DNA of 64,000 nt from an uncultured Eubacteriales bacterium (GCA_958421945.1 CATZMZ010000003.1:62001-126000); one strand, 5' to 3'; positions 1 to 9,853 are shown, counted from the first letter of the stretch. The notes: generated by a model from the sequence alone, not told the origin. Numbers and translations: made by a program.

Positions 1-432
1 GTCCACGACGATAATATCCACAGCCTTGCTCGATACGAGCGACGCGGTTATATCGAGAGCCTGTTCGCCCGTGTCCGGTTGAGAAACGTACAACTCGTCG
101 AGGTTTACGCCGAGATTTTTAGCGTAAACGGGGTCTAACGCGTGTTCCGCGTCCACGAAAGCGGCAATTCCGCCTGCTTTTTGCGTTTCCGCTATACAAT
201 GAAGCGCGACGGTGGTTTTACCGGAAGATTCGGGTCCGTAAATTTCGATAATTCTGCCGCGCGGCAATCCGCCGACGCCGATAGCGAGGTCGAGAGACAG
301 ACAGCCCGTAGGCAGAACTTCTAATCCCTCGTCCGCAGCCTGCTGACCGAGCCGCATTATCGCGCCCTTGCCGTATTGTTTTTCGATTTGAGCCATTACG
401 CCGTCTAAAGCTTTAAGCTTGTTTTCGTCCAT
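1..432 (-). CDS. recA: Recombinase RecA, N-terminal part (runs off the left edge)
   Basis: RecA is the ATP-dependent strand-exchange protein of homologous recombination and the co-protease of the SOS response. The visible 144 residues begin MDENKLKALDGVMAQIEKQY and contain the P-loop GPESSGKTT followed by the family sequence FVDAEHALDPVYAKNLGV. The ATG at 430-432 is preceded by a GAGGA ribosome site. The rest of the gene lies beyond position 1. It follows cinA on the same strand, the usual cinA-recA order in Firmicutes. I looked for a LexA-type box in the 125 bases between cinA and recA and saw none. Identification is certain; only the C-terminal part is missing. Confidence 0.97.
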   Translation of the reverse strand, partial: MDENKLKALDGVMAQIEKQYGKGAIMRLGQQAADEGLEVLPTGCLSLDLAIGVGGLPRGRIIEIYGPESSGKTTVALHCIAETQKAGGIAAFVDAEHALDPVYAKNLGVNLDELYVSQPDTGEQALDITASLVSSKAVDIIVVD

Positions 433-557
433 TTTATTTTCCTCTCAGTAAATAAATAATAAATTGATAATATAATTAAAAATTCAAGCAAAAACGTGGT
501 TTTTGTTAAATTTTAAATCCGTAATTCGTTTTTCGTATTCCGTATCGTACTGCGGAA

Positions 558-1766
558 TTATTCCGTTAAGCTCTTGATTTTTTTGATTGCGAGAAACAAC
601 GCCGTATTTTTAGCCGTTTCCGTAATAGTTTCTCTGTCGCCGTTAAAGTTAAAGCGATAGGTATGCACGCCGTCGCGCATGCCGACCGCGATATAGCAAA
701 GTCCGACGGGTCTGCCGAACGAATCGGGTTCGGGACCTGCAAGTCCCGTCGTAGCTACGGCAATATCGCACGGAGCGGACTGCAACAATCCCGCAGCCAT
801 CTGATACGCCACGACCGAGCTTACCGCGCCCTCGTTGATTAAATCCGCGCGCCTTACGCCGAGAAGCCTTTGCTTGCTTTCGTCCGAATAAGAAACGACC
901 CCCTCCGACACGACCGCAGAAGCGCCCGCGTTCTTGATAATTTCCGCAGCGAGCCTGCCCGCGGTAAACGATTCCGCCACGGCGATTTTCATTTTTCTGA
1001 GTTTTAACAGGTCGAAAAGTCTTTCGGACAGCGAAACGTCCGATTCCGCGTAAATATCGTCTTTAAGCTCGGAAACGATATATCTGACAGCCGCCGCGCC
1101 GTTGTTTTCGGCGTAATCTTCAAAGCACAAGCCAACCGTGTAATCGCCGTTATTAAAGCTTATGTCGTAAGAAAACTTGACGTCCGACACCTCGCGCGCT
1201 TTATCGAGCGTTTTCGCGAGAGCTTCGCGATTACCGAAATATTTAAGCACGAGCCTTTTTCTGTTAAGCGAATATTTTTCTTCCAGATACGGGATAACGT
1301 ATTTTCCGCACATAACGCGGAATTCTTCGGGCGCGTCCGGCAAAACGAACAGCGTGAAATCCTTATCGTCCGCAACGTAACCTTGCCTTACGCCGTTCAC
1401 GTTGGGAATGGGCGCAGAGCCGACGGGAATAGCCGCGAATTCCTCTTTATAAATCAGGTTTTTAGAATTAGCGACCGCTTCGGCAAATCGTTTTGCGTTC
1501 TCGTTTTCGGCGAAAGGCGCGTTAAGTTCTTCACCGATAATATCGTTGATATTAAAGGTTACGCCGTCGTTTATAAACACGACAAGGTTGTCCGCCGTTT
1601 CCTTAAAATTGATAAGGCTGCGCTTAAAGCCCAAATCGTCGTTTAAGGAAAGAATTTCGATTGAATCCGCTTTAAAGCCCGCGGCGAGAAATACCTGCGC
1701 CGCCGCGTTATAATCGTCCGTGAGCGCGGAATCGGGATTTCTGAAAAATAATAACGCCGTTTTCAT
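558..1766 (-). CDS. cinA: CinA-family protein (competence/damage-inducible)
   Basis: CinA-family proteins combine an N-terminal molybdopterin-binding-like domain with a C-terminal nicotinamide-nucleotide amidohydrolase domain. The C-terminal half (about residues 250-400) is typical: VAESFTAGRLAAEII, then VVSYSDESKQRLLGV, then ATTGLAGPEP and GLCYIAVG. The N-terminal half is divergent: it starts MKTALLFFRNPDSALTDDYN rather than with the usual glycine-rich start, so that domain may have lost or changed its function. I chose the ATG at 1764-1766, which has AAAGGG upstream, over the TTG two codons earlier. It sits between pgsA and recA, its standard place, and is probably co-transcribed with pgsA. 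Confidence 0.9.
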   Translation of the reverse strand: MKTALLFFRNPDSALTDDYNAAAQVFLAAGFKADSIEILSLNDDLGFKRSLINFKETADNLVVFINDGVTFNINDIIGEELNAPFAENENAKRFAEAVANSKNLIYKEEFAAIPVGSAPIPNVNGVRQGYVADDKDFTLFVLPDAPEEFRVMCGKYVIPYLEEKYSLNRKRLVLKYFGNREALAKTLDKAREVSDVKFSYDISFNNGDYTVGLCFEDYAENNGAAAVRYIVSELKDDIYAESDVSLSERLFDLLKLRKMKIAVAESFTAGRLAAEIIKNAGASAVVSEGVVSYSDESKQRLLGVRRADLINEGAVSSVVAYQMAAGLLQSAPCDIAVATTGLAGPEPDSFGRPVGLCYIAVGMRDGVHTYRFNFNGDRETITETAKNTALFLAIKKIKSLTE

Positions 1767-1785
1767 TCGCAATACCCTTTAACCG

Positions 1786-2361
1786 TTATTTCGATTGTAT
1801 CACCGAACGGTTTTTAACGATACATTCCGTACCTGAAACAATCGTGAGAAGCACCGCCAAACCGAACAGACAAAGCCCCGCGATATTAAGAACGCTGTAC
1901 GCCCCCGGCATAACGTCCGCGCCGACGAGCAGCACCGCAACCGCGATATCCTGAACGGTGGTTTTAATTTTACCCGCTTTGTCCGCCGCAAGCACCACGC
2001 CCTTGCTTGCCGCAACCATGCGGAAACCGCTGACGATAAGCTCTCTTGCGAGAATAATCGCCGTGCCTATCGCTCCGTACCACGGTAAAACCGCGGGGCT
2101 TTCGCCGACGGGAACGAGCATTATTATGCAAGCGGTAGAAACAAGCACCTTATCCGCAATCGGGTCGAGAAACTTTCCGAGGTCGGTAACGAGGTTATAT
2201 TTTCTCGCTATATATCCGTCAAGAAAATCAGTAGCGGCGGCGAGTACGAAAATCACTGCCGAAATTATATAATGGTAAGGCAACGCCGAAACGAAAAACA
2301 CCGCCGTAAAAACGGGTATAAGGCACAGCCTTAATAACGTAAGCTTGTTTGGTAAATTCAT
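1786..2361 (-). CDS. pgsA: CDP-diacylglycerol-glycerol-3-phosphate 3-phosphatidyltransferase
   Basis: PgsA makes phosphatidylglycerol phosphate from CDP-diacylglycerol and glycerol-3-phosphate, the committed step to acidic membrane phospholipids. The CDP-alcohol phosphotransferase signature is complete: DFLDGYIARKYN followed by GKFLDPIADKVL, giving the DG-AR-G-D-D pattern. The protein is about 191 residues with several hydrophobic membrane segments, the normal size. The start MNLPNKLTLLR at 2359-2361 is preceded by AAAGGAG, so the ten in-frame codons further upstream are not used. Downstream cinA begins 19 bases later, suggesting one transcript. Confidence 0.94.
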   Translation of the reverse strand: MNLPNKLTLLRLCLIPVFTAVFFVSALPYHYIISAVIFVLAAATDFLDGYIARKYNLVTDLGKFLDPIADKVLVSTACIIMLVPVGESPAVLPWYGAIGTAIILARELIVSGFRMVAASKGVVLAADKAGKIKTTVQDIAVAVLLVGADVMPGAYSVLNIAGLCLFGLAVLLTIVSGTECIVKNRSVIQSK

Positions 2362-2501
2362 TTTTTTCTCCTTTCGCGAAAACTCGCGCAACGTTCGTTA
2401 ATCGATCGGAAACGTCGTCTGCCGCGCATAACCGCCCGCAAAAGCGTTTTAACCCGAAGCGATATTTTTCCCGCGCAGCGAACGCCGTTTTTAAAAGCGG
2501 T

Positions 2502-3842
2502 TTAACCCGAAACGACCTCTCCTATCAAATCGTAGCCGTCCGATTTAATGATTTTAACGTTATAAAACTCGCCGTAAACGACCTGCTCCGCGGAAAAGAA
2601 ATAAACCTTTCCGTCAACGTCGGGCGCGTTGAAATACGCCCTGCCGTAATACACGAAACGGCTTTCGTCAAAACCCTCCGCAACCACCTTAAACGTTTTG
2701 CCGATAAGCTTTTTATAATTTCTTTTAACAACCTTTTTCTGTGCGGAATACAGCTTTTTAAGCCGCGCCGTTTTAACGCTTTCCTTAATCTGCCCCGACA
2801 GTAAATACGCCGCCGTGCCTTCTTCTCTGCTAAACTTGAAAAACCCGGCGTTAAACAGCTCCGCCTCGTCGAGAAATTTTAACAGCGCGTCGAACGCCTC
2901 GTCCGTTTCGTCGGGGAAACCCGTGATAAACGTGGAACGGATAGCGATGCCGGGGATTTCGCGTTTAAGCCTGCGGATAAGCGCGAGATACTCCGCTCCC
3001 GTGCCTTTTCTGTTCATTTTTTTAAGAACGCCGTCGTCCGCGTGTTGAAGCGGAATATCGACGTACCTTATCATCTTCGCGTTGACGCGGAATTCGTTTA
3101 TCAGCTCGTCCGTAATATTTTCGGGATAACAGTATAAAAGCCTTATGCTGCCGACGCCGGGCAAAGCAGACAGCGCGCGGATAAGCTCGGGCAAACTGCT
3201 TTTCGGCGTTAAGTCCTCGCCGTATTTAGTGGTATCCTGCGCGACGAGAATAAGCTCCCGCACGTAGCCGAGCTTCTTCGTTTCTTCTATAAGCTCGTTT
3301 ATCGGCACGGAACGGTATTTGCCGCGGATTTTGGGTATTAAACAATAGGTGCAGTGATTAGAACACCCGTCCGCGATTTTAAGATACGCGTAACCCGTCG
3401 TCGTGGGAATTCTGTCCGTACCGCATTCTCCGCGCGCAACCCCCACGGCGTTTACCCTTTTCCCCGAATAAATTTCGTCTATGACGTCGTTGATTTTTTC
3501 GTAATCGGAAACGCCGAGAAAAGCGTCCGCCTCGGTCAGCTCCGACCAAAGCTCATCGATAAATTTTTGCGGCAGACAGCCCGTAACGATAAGCTTTTCG
3601 GCACAGCCCGAAGTCTTGCAGGCGGCGGCGTCGAGAATTTCGCCGATAGCTTCCCTGCGTGAGCTTTCTAAAAACGCGCACGTGTTGACGACGATTATCT
3701 GCGCGTCGTCCAAAGCGTTTACTATAACGTGTTTCCGTGCGAGAATAGCGAGCATTTTTTCGGTATCCACCCGATTTTTATCGCAGCCGAGCGAAATAAC
3801 CCCCACTCGCTTTCCCGTTATTTTTTCGTAAGTATTTTCCAT
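2502..3842 (-). CDS. rimO: Ribosomal protein uS12 methylthiotransferase RimO
   Basis: RimO is a radical-SAM enzyme that adds a methylthio group to a conserved aspartate of ribosomal protein S12. The N-terminal MTTase domain starts GVISLGCDKNRVDTEKML. The radical SAM cysteines lie in DGCSNHCTYCLIPKIRGKYR near residue 160. A C-terminal TRAM-like region follows from about residue 370. Length (446 residues) and the sequence after the cluster motif favour RimO over MiaB. It lies between ftsK and pgsA, as in many Clostridia. No strong ribosome site is visible before the ATG at 3840-3842. Confidence 0.94.
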   Translation of the reverse strand: MENTYEKITGKRVGVISLGCDKNRVDTEKMLAILARKHVIVNALDDAQIIVVNTCAFLESSRREAIGEILDAAACKTSGCAEKLIVTGCLPQKFIDELWSELTEADAFLGVSDYEKINDVIDEIYSGKRVNAVGVARGECGTDRIPTTTGYAYLKIADGCSNHCTYCLIPKIRGKYRSVPINELIEETKKLGYVRELILVAQDTTKYGEDLTPKSSLPELIRALSALPGVGSIRLLYCYPENITDELINEFRVNAKMIRYVDIPLQHADDGVLKKMNRKGTGAEYLALIRRLKREIPGIAIRSTFITGFPDETDEAFDALLKFLDEAELFNAGFFKFSREEGTAAYLLSGQIKESVKTARLKKLYSAQKKVVKRNYKKLIGKTFKVVAEGFDESRFVYYGRAYFNAPDVDGKVYFFSAEQVVYGEFYNVKIIKSDGYDLIGEVVSG

Positions 3843-3928
3843 ATCGTCGTAAATGTGTTAAAACCCTGATCTCGTCGGGAACGCCGACAAAGCGTCCGCG
3901 GCGGAGCATTAACCGTCGGCGTTAACCG

Positions 3929-6900
3929 TTAAAAGGTATCGGGCATCTGACCGAACCGCGACTCGTATTCTTCGCGCGTGATTAAAACCTTACGCGCTTT
4001 GCTGCCTTCGTTGCCCGAAATAAAGCCGCATCTTTCCATTTTATCGACTATTCCGCCCGCCCGCGCGTAGCCTATCTGGAATCTGCGCTGGAACTGCGAA
4101 ATCGACGCCGTACCAGAATTTATCGCGAGAGCCAACGCTTTTAAGAATAAATCATCGAACTCGTTACCGTTCTCGTCGTCGTCCGCAACGGAAACCTCGT
4201 CTTGCTTGGACTTCGTTTCCTTGTCGAGGAACGCTGACAGCTCGTCGTCGAAATACGCCTCGTTGTTTTCGATAATATACGAAACGACGTTGTTTATTTC
4301 CCTGTCGCTAATCCACGCGCCCTGATACCGCTCGCACTCCGGCATAGCGTTGTTTTTGTAAAGCATATCGCCGTTGCCGAGCAGCTTTTCCGCACCCGCC
4401 TCCGACAAAATCGTTTGCGAATCGTTAAAATTCATAACTTTAAGCGCGATTCGCGAGGGAAGGTTAGCCTTTATCGTACCCGTGATTATATCAACGGACG
4501 GTCTTTGCGTTGCGAGAACGAGGTGAACGCCCGCCGCCCTTGCCTTTTGCGCGAGCGCGCGGATACGCGATTCCATATCCTTTTTGCACGTTTCCATAAA
4601 ATCCGCAACCTCGTCGAAAATGATAACTATTCTCGGCAAACGCGGAGTAGTGTTCTTTGCGTTTCTTTCGACGTATGCGTTATATGCGTCTATGTCGCTG
4701 ACAACCTCGTCGCACGTTTCAAACAGCGTGTAACGCCTTTCCATTTCGTTATACGCCCAGGTAAGCACGGCGATACACCTTTGCGGTTCGGTAATGATTT
4801 CGTCTATTAAAAGGTGGGGCAAATGCTCGTACGGTCTGAACCCTACGCGCTTCGGGTCGACGAGAATAAGCCTTAAATCCTGCGGACTGTAACGCATGAG
4901 CATAGATACAATCATAACGTTAAGGCAAACGCTCTTGCCCGAACCCGTCGCGCCGGCGACGAGGAAGTGCGGACCTTTTGCGAGATTGTCGACGATTGCG
5001 TTTCCGACGATATCTTTGCCGAGCGCGAAAATAAGCTCGCTCTTTTTGGTTTTACGCCCCGCCGAACCTTCCAGAACCTCTTTTAATCCGACGGTGATTC
5101 TGTGCTTGTTAGCCACCTCTACCCCGACGAGGTTTTTCCCCGGAATAGGCGCTTCTATACGCACGCCGTTGCGCGAAGCAAGACGCATGCGCAAGTCGTC
5201 GTCGAATTTTAATATGTTTTTTACCGAAATGCCCGCAGGCATGTTCAGCTCGTAACGGGTTATCGACGGACCTTGGACGTAACCGTGCGGCTCTACGTTA
5301 ATGTGGAACTGCTCTAACGTCGTCCGTATAATTTCAAGCTTTTCTTCGTGATTTTCCTCCGACGCGTCGACCGTCTGATTGTAAGTTTCAAGCAGGTCGA
5401 ACGGCGGACGATGATATTCCACGTTAAGCGGCATAACCTTTTTTTCGCGCTGCGGCTCTGCGGAAGTTTCATGCAAAGCGACGTTGCGCGCGGCAACGTT
5501 TTCAGCACCGTTTGCCGAATGGCTTTCGTTGCCGTTTAACGAACGGTTTAAGCCCTCGCGCGCGAGAACGTTTGACGGATTATTCAACGAATTACGCGTG
5601 CCGATGCCGTCGGCGTTCGTCGCTCTCCGATTATCCGACGCGCTCGCCGCGCCGTCGCCGCCGAATACCGTTCTTGCGCGGTTGCCGTCCTTTTCGACGC
5701 GGCTTTCATAGCCAGTATCCGTCGAACGAGCGGCGGTTTTAGCCTCGTCCTTGTTGTCGCCGAACAGTATGTTGGAAATATTCCTGTCGCGGGTAATGCG
5801 CGATTCTCCGAGAGAACCGCCCTCACTCAAAGGCGTTGAATTTTCCGCGGTCGCAGGTTTAGCGAAATCGGCGTTTCCGTTTGGCTTTATAAAACCCGCG
5901 CGCTCGGCAGGTTTAATCTCTTCGGGGGTAACGGTTTCGCGTTTAGTCGCTTCGGGGTTAACCGCTTCGGCAGGCTTAACGGAATCGACGGGAACGTTAG
6001 GCACGATTCCGTCGTTATACGCACCGTATTTGCGGTCGAACTCCGCAGAACGTGCTGTCGCGTCGTCGATGGTAGCGTTTTTAAAGCCGTTTTCCGAACC
6101 GATGGTTTTATTGCCGTCGTGTTCGTACATAGGAATATTTTTCACCGAACCGCCGAATCTGCTTCCGCGTTTTTCGGGCGAAATATAGTCGGATACGTTA
6201 GTATCTCCGCGAACGCCGTCGGAAGAACCTTTAACCGTCCTGACGTAGCCGCCGTCCGACTCGATATTTATTTTGGCGGGCATCTTGATATATTCTAATT
6301 TTTGCTGCAAATCGCCCACTCGCGCGTCCGTATAAGACGCGCCCACGTTGCCGACCGTCAAGCCGTTTTCAGCTTCCTCGATTTTAATAACGGGCGGCGT
6401 TTTCTGCTTGTTTTCGCGCTTGGTTTTAAACGCGAAATCGCTTGCGTTGTTAATGAAAAGCCCGCAGCCCTTCGGTTGCTCCGTATTCGCGCCGCCGATC
6501 GCCGAGCCGTGCGCGTTTAACGTTGACGAGCTTGAAACGACGCCGGCGTGCGCACCCGCATAAGCCGCGCCGTTACCCGCGTTGCCCGTGCCGTTTATCG
6601 CTTGTCCGCCGTTAAAACCTGCGACGGAAGAGGTTTGCGAATTATCCGCGGAAACGCCGTCCGCTTCGCCCTGCGCGCCCTTGCCGCTTTCGACGAATAC
6701 GCCTTTAAAGCGTTCTTCTTTGGGTGCGTTTTGCTTTTTAAACCGCACCGCCTCGGAAATTGCGAAGTATGCGCATATAAGCGTTAAAAGCGCGAGAACG
6801 ACCGAGCCGCCCGCGACGGTGAGTTTAGAAAAAACGTACGCGTAAAGCGCGGTGCAATAGCCGCCCGCGGAGGCGGAGGCAAAGCCGTTTGCGCCCATTT

Positions 6901-7267
6901 GGTAAGACGCGTCCGCATAACTGCGCAAATCCGCCGCAACGCCCGTTGTAAGAACGTGAAAAAAAGCGGCGGCGAACGCAAACGCGAGCGTGCCGAAAAA
7001 TTTGGTTTTAAGCGGTAGCTTGATTTTTTTGCCGGTTATAAGAATAAGACCGAAAATAACGCCGAAAAGCGTTACGGCATAAGCAAATTTGCCGAACGCA
7101 CCGAAAAGAAACGCGTCTATAACCGTGCCGAGCTTACCGAAAACGGCGTCGCCCGTAATAAGCAACACGAGGCACAGCGCGGAAAATAATACGAAAACCA
7201 CACCCATGGTTTCCTTCGTGAAAAGCGATTGTTCTTTATTAGTTCTGGATTTTTCTTTCTTGCTCAA
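3929..7267 (-). CDS. ftsK: DNA translocase FtsK/SpoIIIE family
   Basis: This ATP-driven DNA pump acts at the division septum to clear chromosomal DNA. Four membrane segments occupy roughly residues 20-172. A long low-complexity linker rich in Asn, Gly and charged residues runs to about residue 610. The motor follows, with Walker A GATGSGKSV near residue 774, then LILVDPKRVGF and IVIIFDEVADFM. A C-terminal winged-helix gamma domain (last 65 residues, SISQFQRRFQIGYARAG) reads oriented KOPS-like sequences. At 1112 residues it is longer than usual because of the linker. The best start is a TTG at 7265-7267 with AAAAGGGG upstream; an internal ATG twenty codons later is the alternative. Confidence 0.95.
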   Translation of the reverse strand: MSKKEKSRTNKEQSLFTKETMGVVFVLFSALCLVLLITGDAVFGKLGTVIDAFLFGAFGKFAYAVTLFGVIFGLILITGKKIKLPLKTKFFGTLAFAFAAAFFHVLTTGVAADLRSYADASYQMGANGFASASAGGYCTALYAYVFSKLTVAGGSVVLALLTLICAYFAISEAVRFKKQNAPKEERFKGVFVESGKGAQGEADGVSADNSQTSSVAGFNGGQAINGTGNAGNGAAYAGAHAGVVSSSSTLNAHGSAIGGANTEQPKGCGLFINNASDFAFKTKRENKQKTPPVIKIEEAENGLTVGNVGASYTDARVGDLQQKLEYIKMPAKINIESDGGYVRTVKGSSDGVRGDTNVSDYISPEKRGSRFGGSVKNIPMYEHDGNKTIGSENGFKNATIDDATARSAEFDRKYGAYNDGIVPNVPVDSVKPAEAVNPEATKRETVTPEEIKPAERAGFIKPNGNADFAKPATAENSTPLSEGGSLGESRITRDRNISNILFGDNKDEAKTAARSTDTGYESRVEKDGNRARTVFGGDGAASASDNRRATNADGIGTRNSLNNPSNVLAREGLNRSLNGNESHSANGAENVAARNVALHETSAEPQREKKVMPLNVEYHRPPFDLLETYNQTVDASEENHEEKLEIIRTTLEQFHINVEPHGYVQGPSITRYELNMPAGISVKNILKFDDDLRMRLASRNGVRIEAPIPGKNLVGVEVANKHRITVGLKEVLEGSAGRKTKKSELIFALGKDIVGNAIVDNLAKGPHFLVAGATGSGKSVCLNVMIVSMLMRYSPQDLRLILVDPKRVGFRPYEHLPHLLIDEIITEPQRCIAVLTWAYNEMERRYTLFETCDEVVSDIDAYNAYVERNAKNTTPRLPRIVIIFDEVADFMETCKKDMESRIRALAQKARAAGVHLVLATQRPSVDIITGTIKANLPSRIALKVMNFNDSQTILSEAGAEKLLGNGDMLYKNNAMPECERYQGAWISDREINNVVSYIIENNEAYFDDELSAFLDKETKSKQDEVSVADDDENGNEFDDLFLKALALAINSGTASISQFQRRFQIGYARAGGIVDKMERCGFISGNEGSKARKVLITREEYESRFGQMPDTF

Positions 7268-7437
7268 AGCACCGCCCCTTTTAACGATAAATTTCCTATT
7301 TTAATTATATATAATTAAGTATACCAAAAACGCGCGATTTTTACAATCTTTTTGCGAACGGTTTTCAAGAATATTTTTCCTAATGACGATAATTCGCAAA
7401 TCCGCGCGATAAACTGCGCGCCGCGTTTTAAAACGGG

Positions 7438-7470
7438 GCGCGCCCGCGGACGAAATCGCCGCGGGCGCGC
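7438..7470. terminator. GC-rich inverted repeat, possible terminator
   Basis: A perfect 12-base inverted repeat, GCGCGCCCGCGG and CCGCGGGCGCGC separated by nine bases, lies between the zinc-ribbon gene and ftsK. It could end transcription of the zinc-ribbon gene, but no clear T-run follows on that strand. Confidence 0.4.
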
Positions 7471-7553
7471 AAATTGCCGAACGTTAAGCTTACGGTCGGT
7501 TTAACGGTAAGCAGTCCGGTTGATTCTGATTATCAAAGCAGTTGTCTGCGCGG

Positions 7554-8252
7554 TTATTTTTTGCGGTACAGAAGTCTGCCGCATTGACTGCACTCTATAA
7601 TTTCCCCGCTTTTAAGCTTATTTATTTCGGACATGGAAAGTTCCATATTGCACGCGCCGCACACGTTATCACGCAGCTCGTAAACGACGGGGTACATTTT
7701 GGACGCTCGTTTTTTAAGGTAACGCTCCATCAGAACGGGGTCAACGGTTTTTTTCAACCCGTCAAGCTCCTTTTCAACAGCCTCTTTTTCGTCTTTAAGG
7801 GAAGCTTTAAGCTCGTTATATTTTTTACCGTTCTCGGCGTACTGAGCCTGCATCGCCTTGGTGGTGTTTTTAATATTCACGTATTCTTTCATAACCGCCT
7901 GAACTTCCTCCGCAAGCTTGTTAAGCTTGGCGTAAAGAGCCTTGATTTCAAGCGAAACCTTGTCCGCCTTTTTAACGAGATAAGACAACTCCGCCTCGTT
8001 GGCGGCGTCTTTCATCGCGCTTTCGAATTCCGCCTCGAACTCTATAAGCCTGTCCCGCTCGGCAACGGCTTTCTGGTAAACGTCAAGCAGCTTTGCCGCG
8101 CGCGCGTCGAGGTTGTCGACGTTCGCTTCCACCCCTTCGAGATATTTTTTCGCCGCCATCGCCTTTTTGCGAGCCTCGCTGCCCGAAAGCTCCGTTTCGA
8201 TTTTGCGAAGCTTCGCGTCCGCTTGTTGATAATTCAATAATTGTTCTATCAT
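7554..8252 (-). CDS. Coiled-coil C4 zinc-ribbon protein (COG1579-like)
   Basis: The first 190 residues are a charged, Lys/Glu/Ala-rich coiled coil. The C-terminus holds a zinc ribbon with two cysteine pairs, CGACNMELS and IECSQCGRLLY. This is the layout of the conserved bacterial family often placed next to nif3, whose biochemical role is not settled; nucleic-acid or chaperone-like binding has been suggested. The ATG at 8250-8252 has AAGGAGAA upstream. It follows the nif3 gene by about 120 bases and is the last gene of the dgt-dnaG-rpoD-trmK-nif3 neighbourhood. Confidence 0.85.
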   Translation of the reverse strand: MIEQLLNYQQADAKLRKIETELSGSEARKKAMAAKKYLEGVEANVDNLDARAAKLLDVYQKAVAERDRLIEFEAEFESAMKDAANEAELSYLVKKADKVSLEIKALYAKLNKLAEEVQAVMKEYVNIKNTTKAMQAQYAENGKKYNELKASLKDEKEAVEKELDGLKKTVDPVLMERYLKKRASKMYPVVYELRDNVCGACNMELSMSEINKLKSGEIIECSQCGRLLYRKK

Positions 8253-8376
8253 ATAATTCTCCTTGCTTTTGGAAATTATTTTGCTTTATATTAAACCGCG
8301 CCGCGGAAAACCCGCCGAACGCTTTTTAACGCTTATTATTTTAATTGCTATTTATTATTTCTCGTTTGTCTTTTTG

Positions 8377-9165
8377 TTATTTAAATCTTTTATCCGTGAA
8401 AAACATCGTTTCCGCAAAACCTTTTAAATCCGCCGCGGCTTTTTCGTAAAACTGTCGGAATCCGTAGTTTTCCGCCGTGTAATGGGGTAAAATCAAAACG
8501 CATTTTCCGCTTTCGACGATAAGCTTTATCACGTGGTGCGGCAGGTCGGAAGAAATAATCAAATCCGCCGCGCCGCTGTTTTTAACGTATTTTGCGCAAT
8601 ACTCCGCGCCGCCGCCGCAAAAACTCGCGGCTTTAGAGATTTTCGTTCTGCCCGAGCCGTAAACGACCGCGCGCTTCGTTCCGAAAACGGTTTTAGCGTT
8701 TTTAACGAACACGGAAAGCTCTGTGTTTTTAACGTCGAATTCCCTGCCATAGCCGTGTTTTTCGTCCGTCATAAACAAAATTTTATACTTTTCGCCGCCA
8801 AGCCCCGCGCATAGCGACGCGTCGATGCCGCCGTCCGCAACGTCGAGATTAAGATGCATCGAAACGACGTTAAGCCCCGCCTTAACCGCGGCAAGCACGG
8901 GTGCGGAATCGCCCGTATTATCGAGCGTTTTAAGAGGCGCGTAAATAGCGGGGTGGTGGGTAACCACCGTGTCGCAGCCGTTTCTTTTGGCAAACTTTAC
9001 CGCCGCAAGCGATAAATCCAACGCAAACAAAATTTTATTCACGCTTTCGTGGTCGCGAATCAACAAGCCGCTGTTGTCGTAAGCACCCTGCTCTATTTGT
9101 TTTAAGCTTAACGATAAAGGCGCGCGTTTATCGAGCGCGTCGGTCAATGCGTCAATTTTTAACAT
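8377..9165 (-). CDS. Nif3-like dinuclear metal centre protein
   Basis: This is a Nif3/YbgI family member, a toroidal hexamer with a two-metal site; some relatives act as GTP cyclohydrolase I type 2, but the general role is unclear. Metal-ligand regions are visible: VVTHHPAIYAPLKTLD and SMHLNLDVADGGIDASLC, with a late motif around residues 225-245. At 262 residues it has the short form without the inserted PII-like domain seen in longer homologues. The start (9163-9165) overlaps the end of trmK by 14 bases, so the two are translationally coupled. Confidence 0.9.
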   Translation of the reverse strand: MLKIDALTDALDKRAPLSLSLKQIEQGAYDNSGLLIRDHESVNKILFALDLSLAAVKFAKRNGCDTVVTHHPAIYAPLKTLDNTGDSAPVLAAVKAGLNVVSMHLNLDVADGGIDASLCAGLGGEKYKILFMTDEKHGYGREFDVKNTELSVFVKNAKTVFGTKRAVVYGSGRTKISKAASFCGGGAEYCAKYVKNSGAADLIISSDLPHHVIKLIVESGKCVLILPHYTAENYGFRQFYEKAAADLKGFAETMFFTDKRFK

Positions 9166-9853
9166 ACCTTTCGTACCTTTTTATTTTCTCCGATATACTA
9201 TGCGCGTCGGGCGGCAAAAGGTTACCGGATTCGGGGTTTTCGTTCCCGCCGTGCTTGCGCGAAGCCGCTATTCCGCACGAGAAAGCGTAAAGCTTATCAA
9301 GCTCCTCGCGGATAAACCTTATAAAATCGGGCGGTAATTCCCTAACGTTAGTCCTGCCGAATTCCTTTTCTTCCTCGGTTAAAACGTCCTCGCCGCGTCT
9401 TGCCGAAATCAGCACGTAATATTTATTTTTAACGTAAAACACGTAATCTTTAACTATTTCGTAACCGCAGGCAACGAGCTTTTCTCGAAGTTTTTGCGGG
9501 TTTTTCATCGGTTGCAGCAATAAAAACTCGGGCAGTCGGTCGTTTTTAAGGGCGTTATCCAAAATTTTAATGATTTCCTCTCCGCCCATACCCGCGATAA
9601 GCCCCGCGTCGCACGGGGGAAGCGCGTCGAACCCGTCCGAAACGAACGCCGAAGCTCTGCCGTCCGCTATTTCGTTTTTTAAAAGCCGCCGCGCTTTATC
9701 GAGACACTTTTCGCTGACGTCGGCAAGGATAACCCTTTCGCACTTGTTCTGCGCAAGAGCCGCCTGAGCGGCGTAACCGTGGTCGCAGCCTACGTCCGCA
9801 AGAGTGCGGCACTGCGGAAGCGCGGAAACGATTTCCTTTAATCTGTCCTTCAC
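9152..9853 (-). CDS. trmK: tRNA (adenine(22)-N1)-methyltransferase TrmK
   Basis: TrmK methylates N1 of A22 in bacterial tRNAs using S-adenosylmethionine. The SAM-binding motif is LADVGCDHGYAAQAAL near residue 20, followed by LIAGMGGEEIIKIL near residue 90. Length (233 residues) is normal for the family. The start codon is GTG at 9851-9853, overlapping the rpoD stop in a GTGA arrangement. Its position between rpoD and nif3 is conserved in Firmicutes. Confidence 0.93.
   Translation of the reverse strand: MKDRLKEIVSALPQCRTLADVGCDHGYAAQAALAQNKCERVILADVSEKCLDKARRLLKNEIADGRASAFVSDGFDALPPCDAGLIAGMGGEEIIKILDNALKNDRLPEFLLLQPMKNPQKLREKLVACGYEIVKDYVFYVKNKYYVLISARRGEDVLTEEEKEFGRTNVRELPPDFIRFIREELDKLYAFSCGIAASRKHGGNENPESGNLLPPDAHSISEKIKRYERYVKN

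Noticed and set aside
433..557. Possible LexA box before recA
   Set aside because: No GAAC-N4-GTTC-like sequence could be seen between cinA and recA.
7542..8240. Plus-strand frame of 232 codons opposite the zinc-ribbon gene
   Set aside because: It is the antisense of a well-supported coding sequence with a recognised zinc ribbon and RBS.
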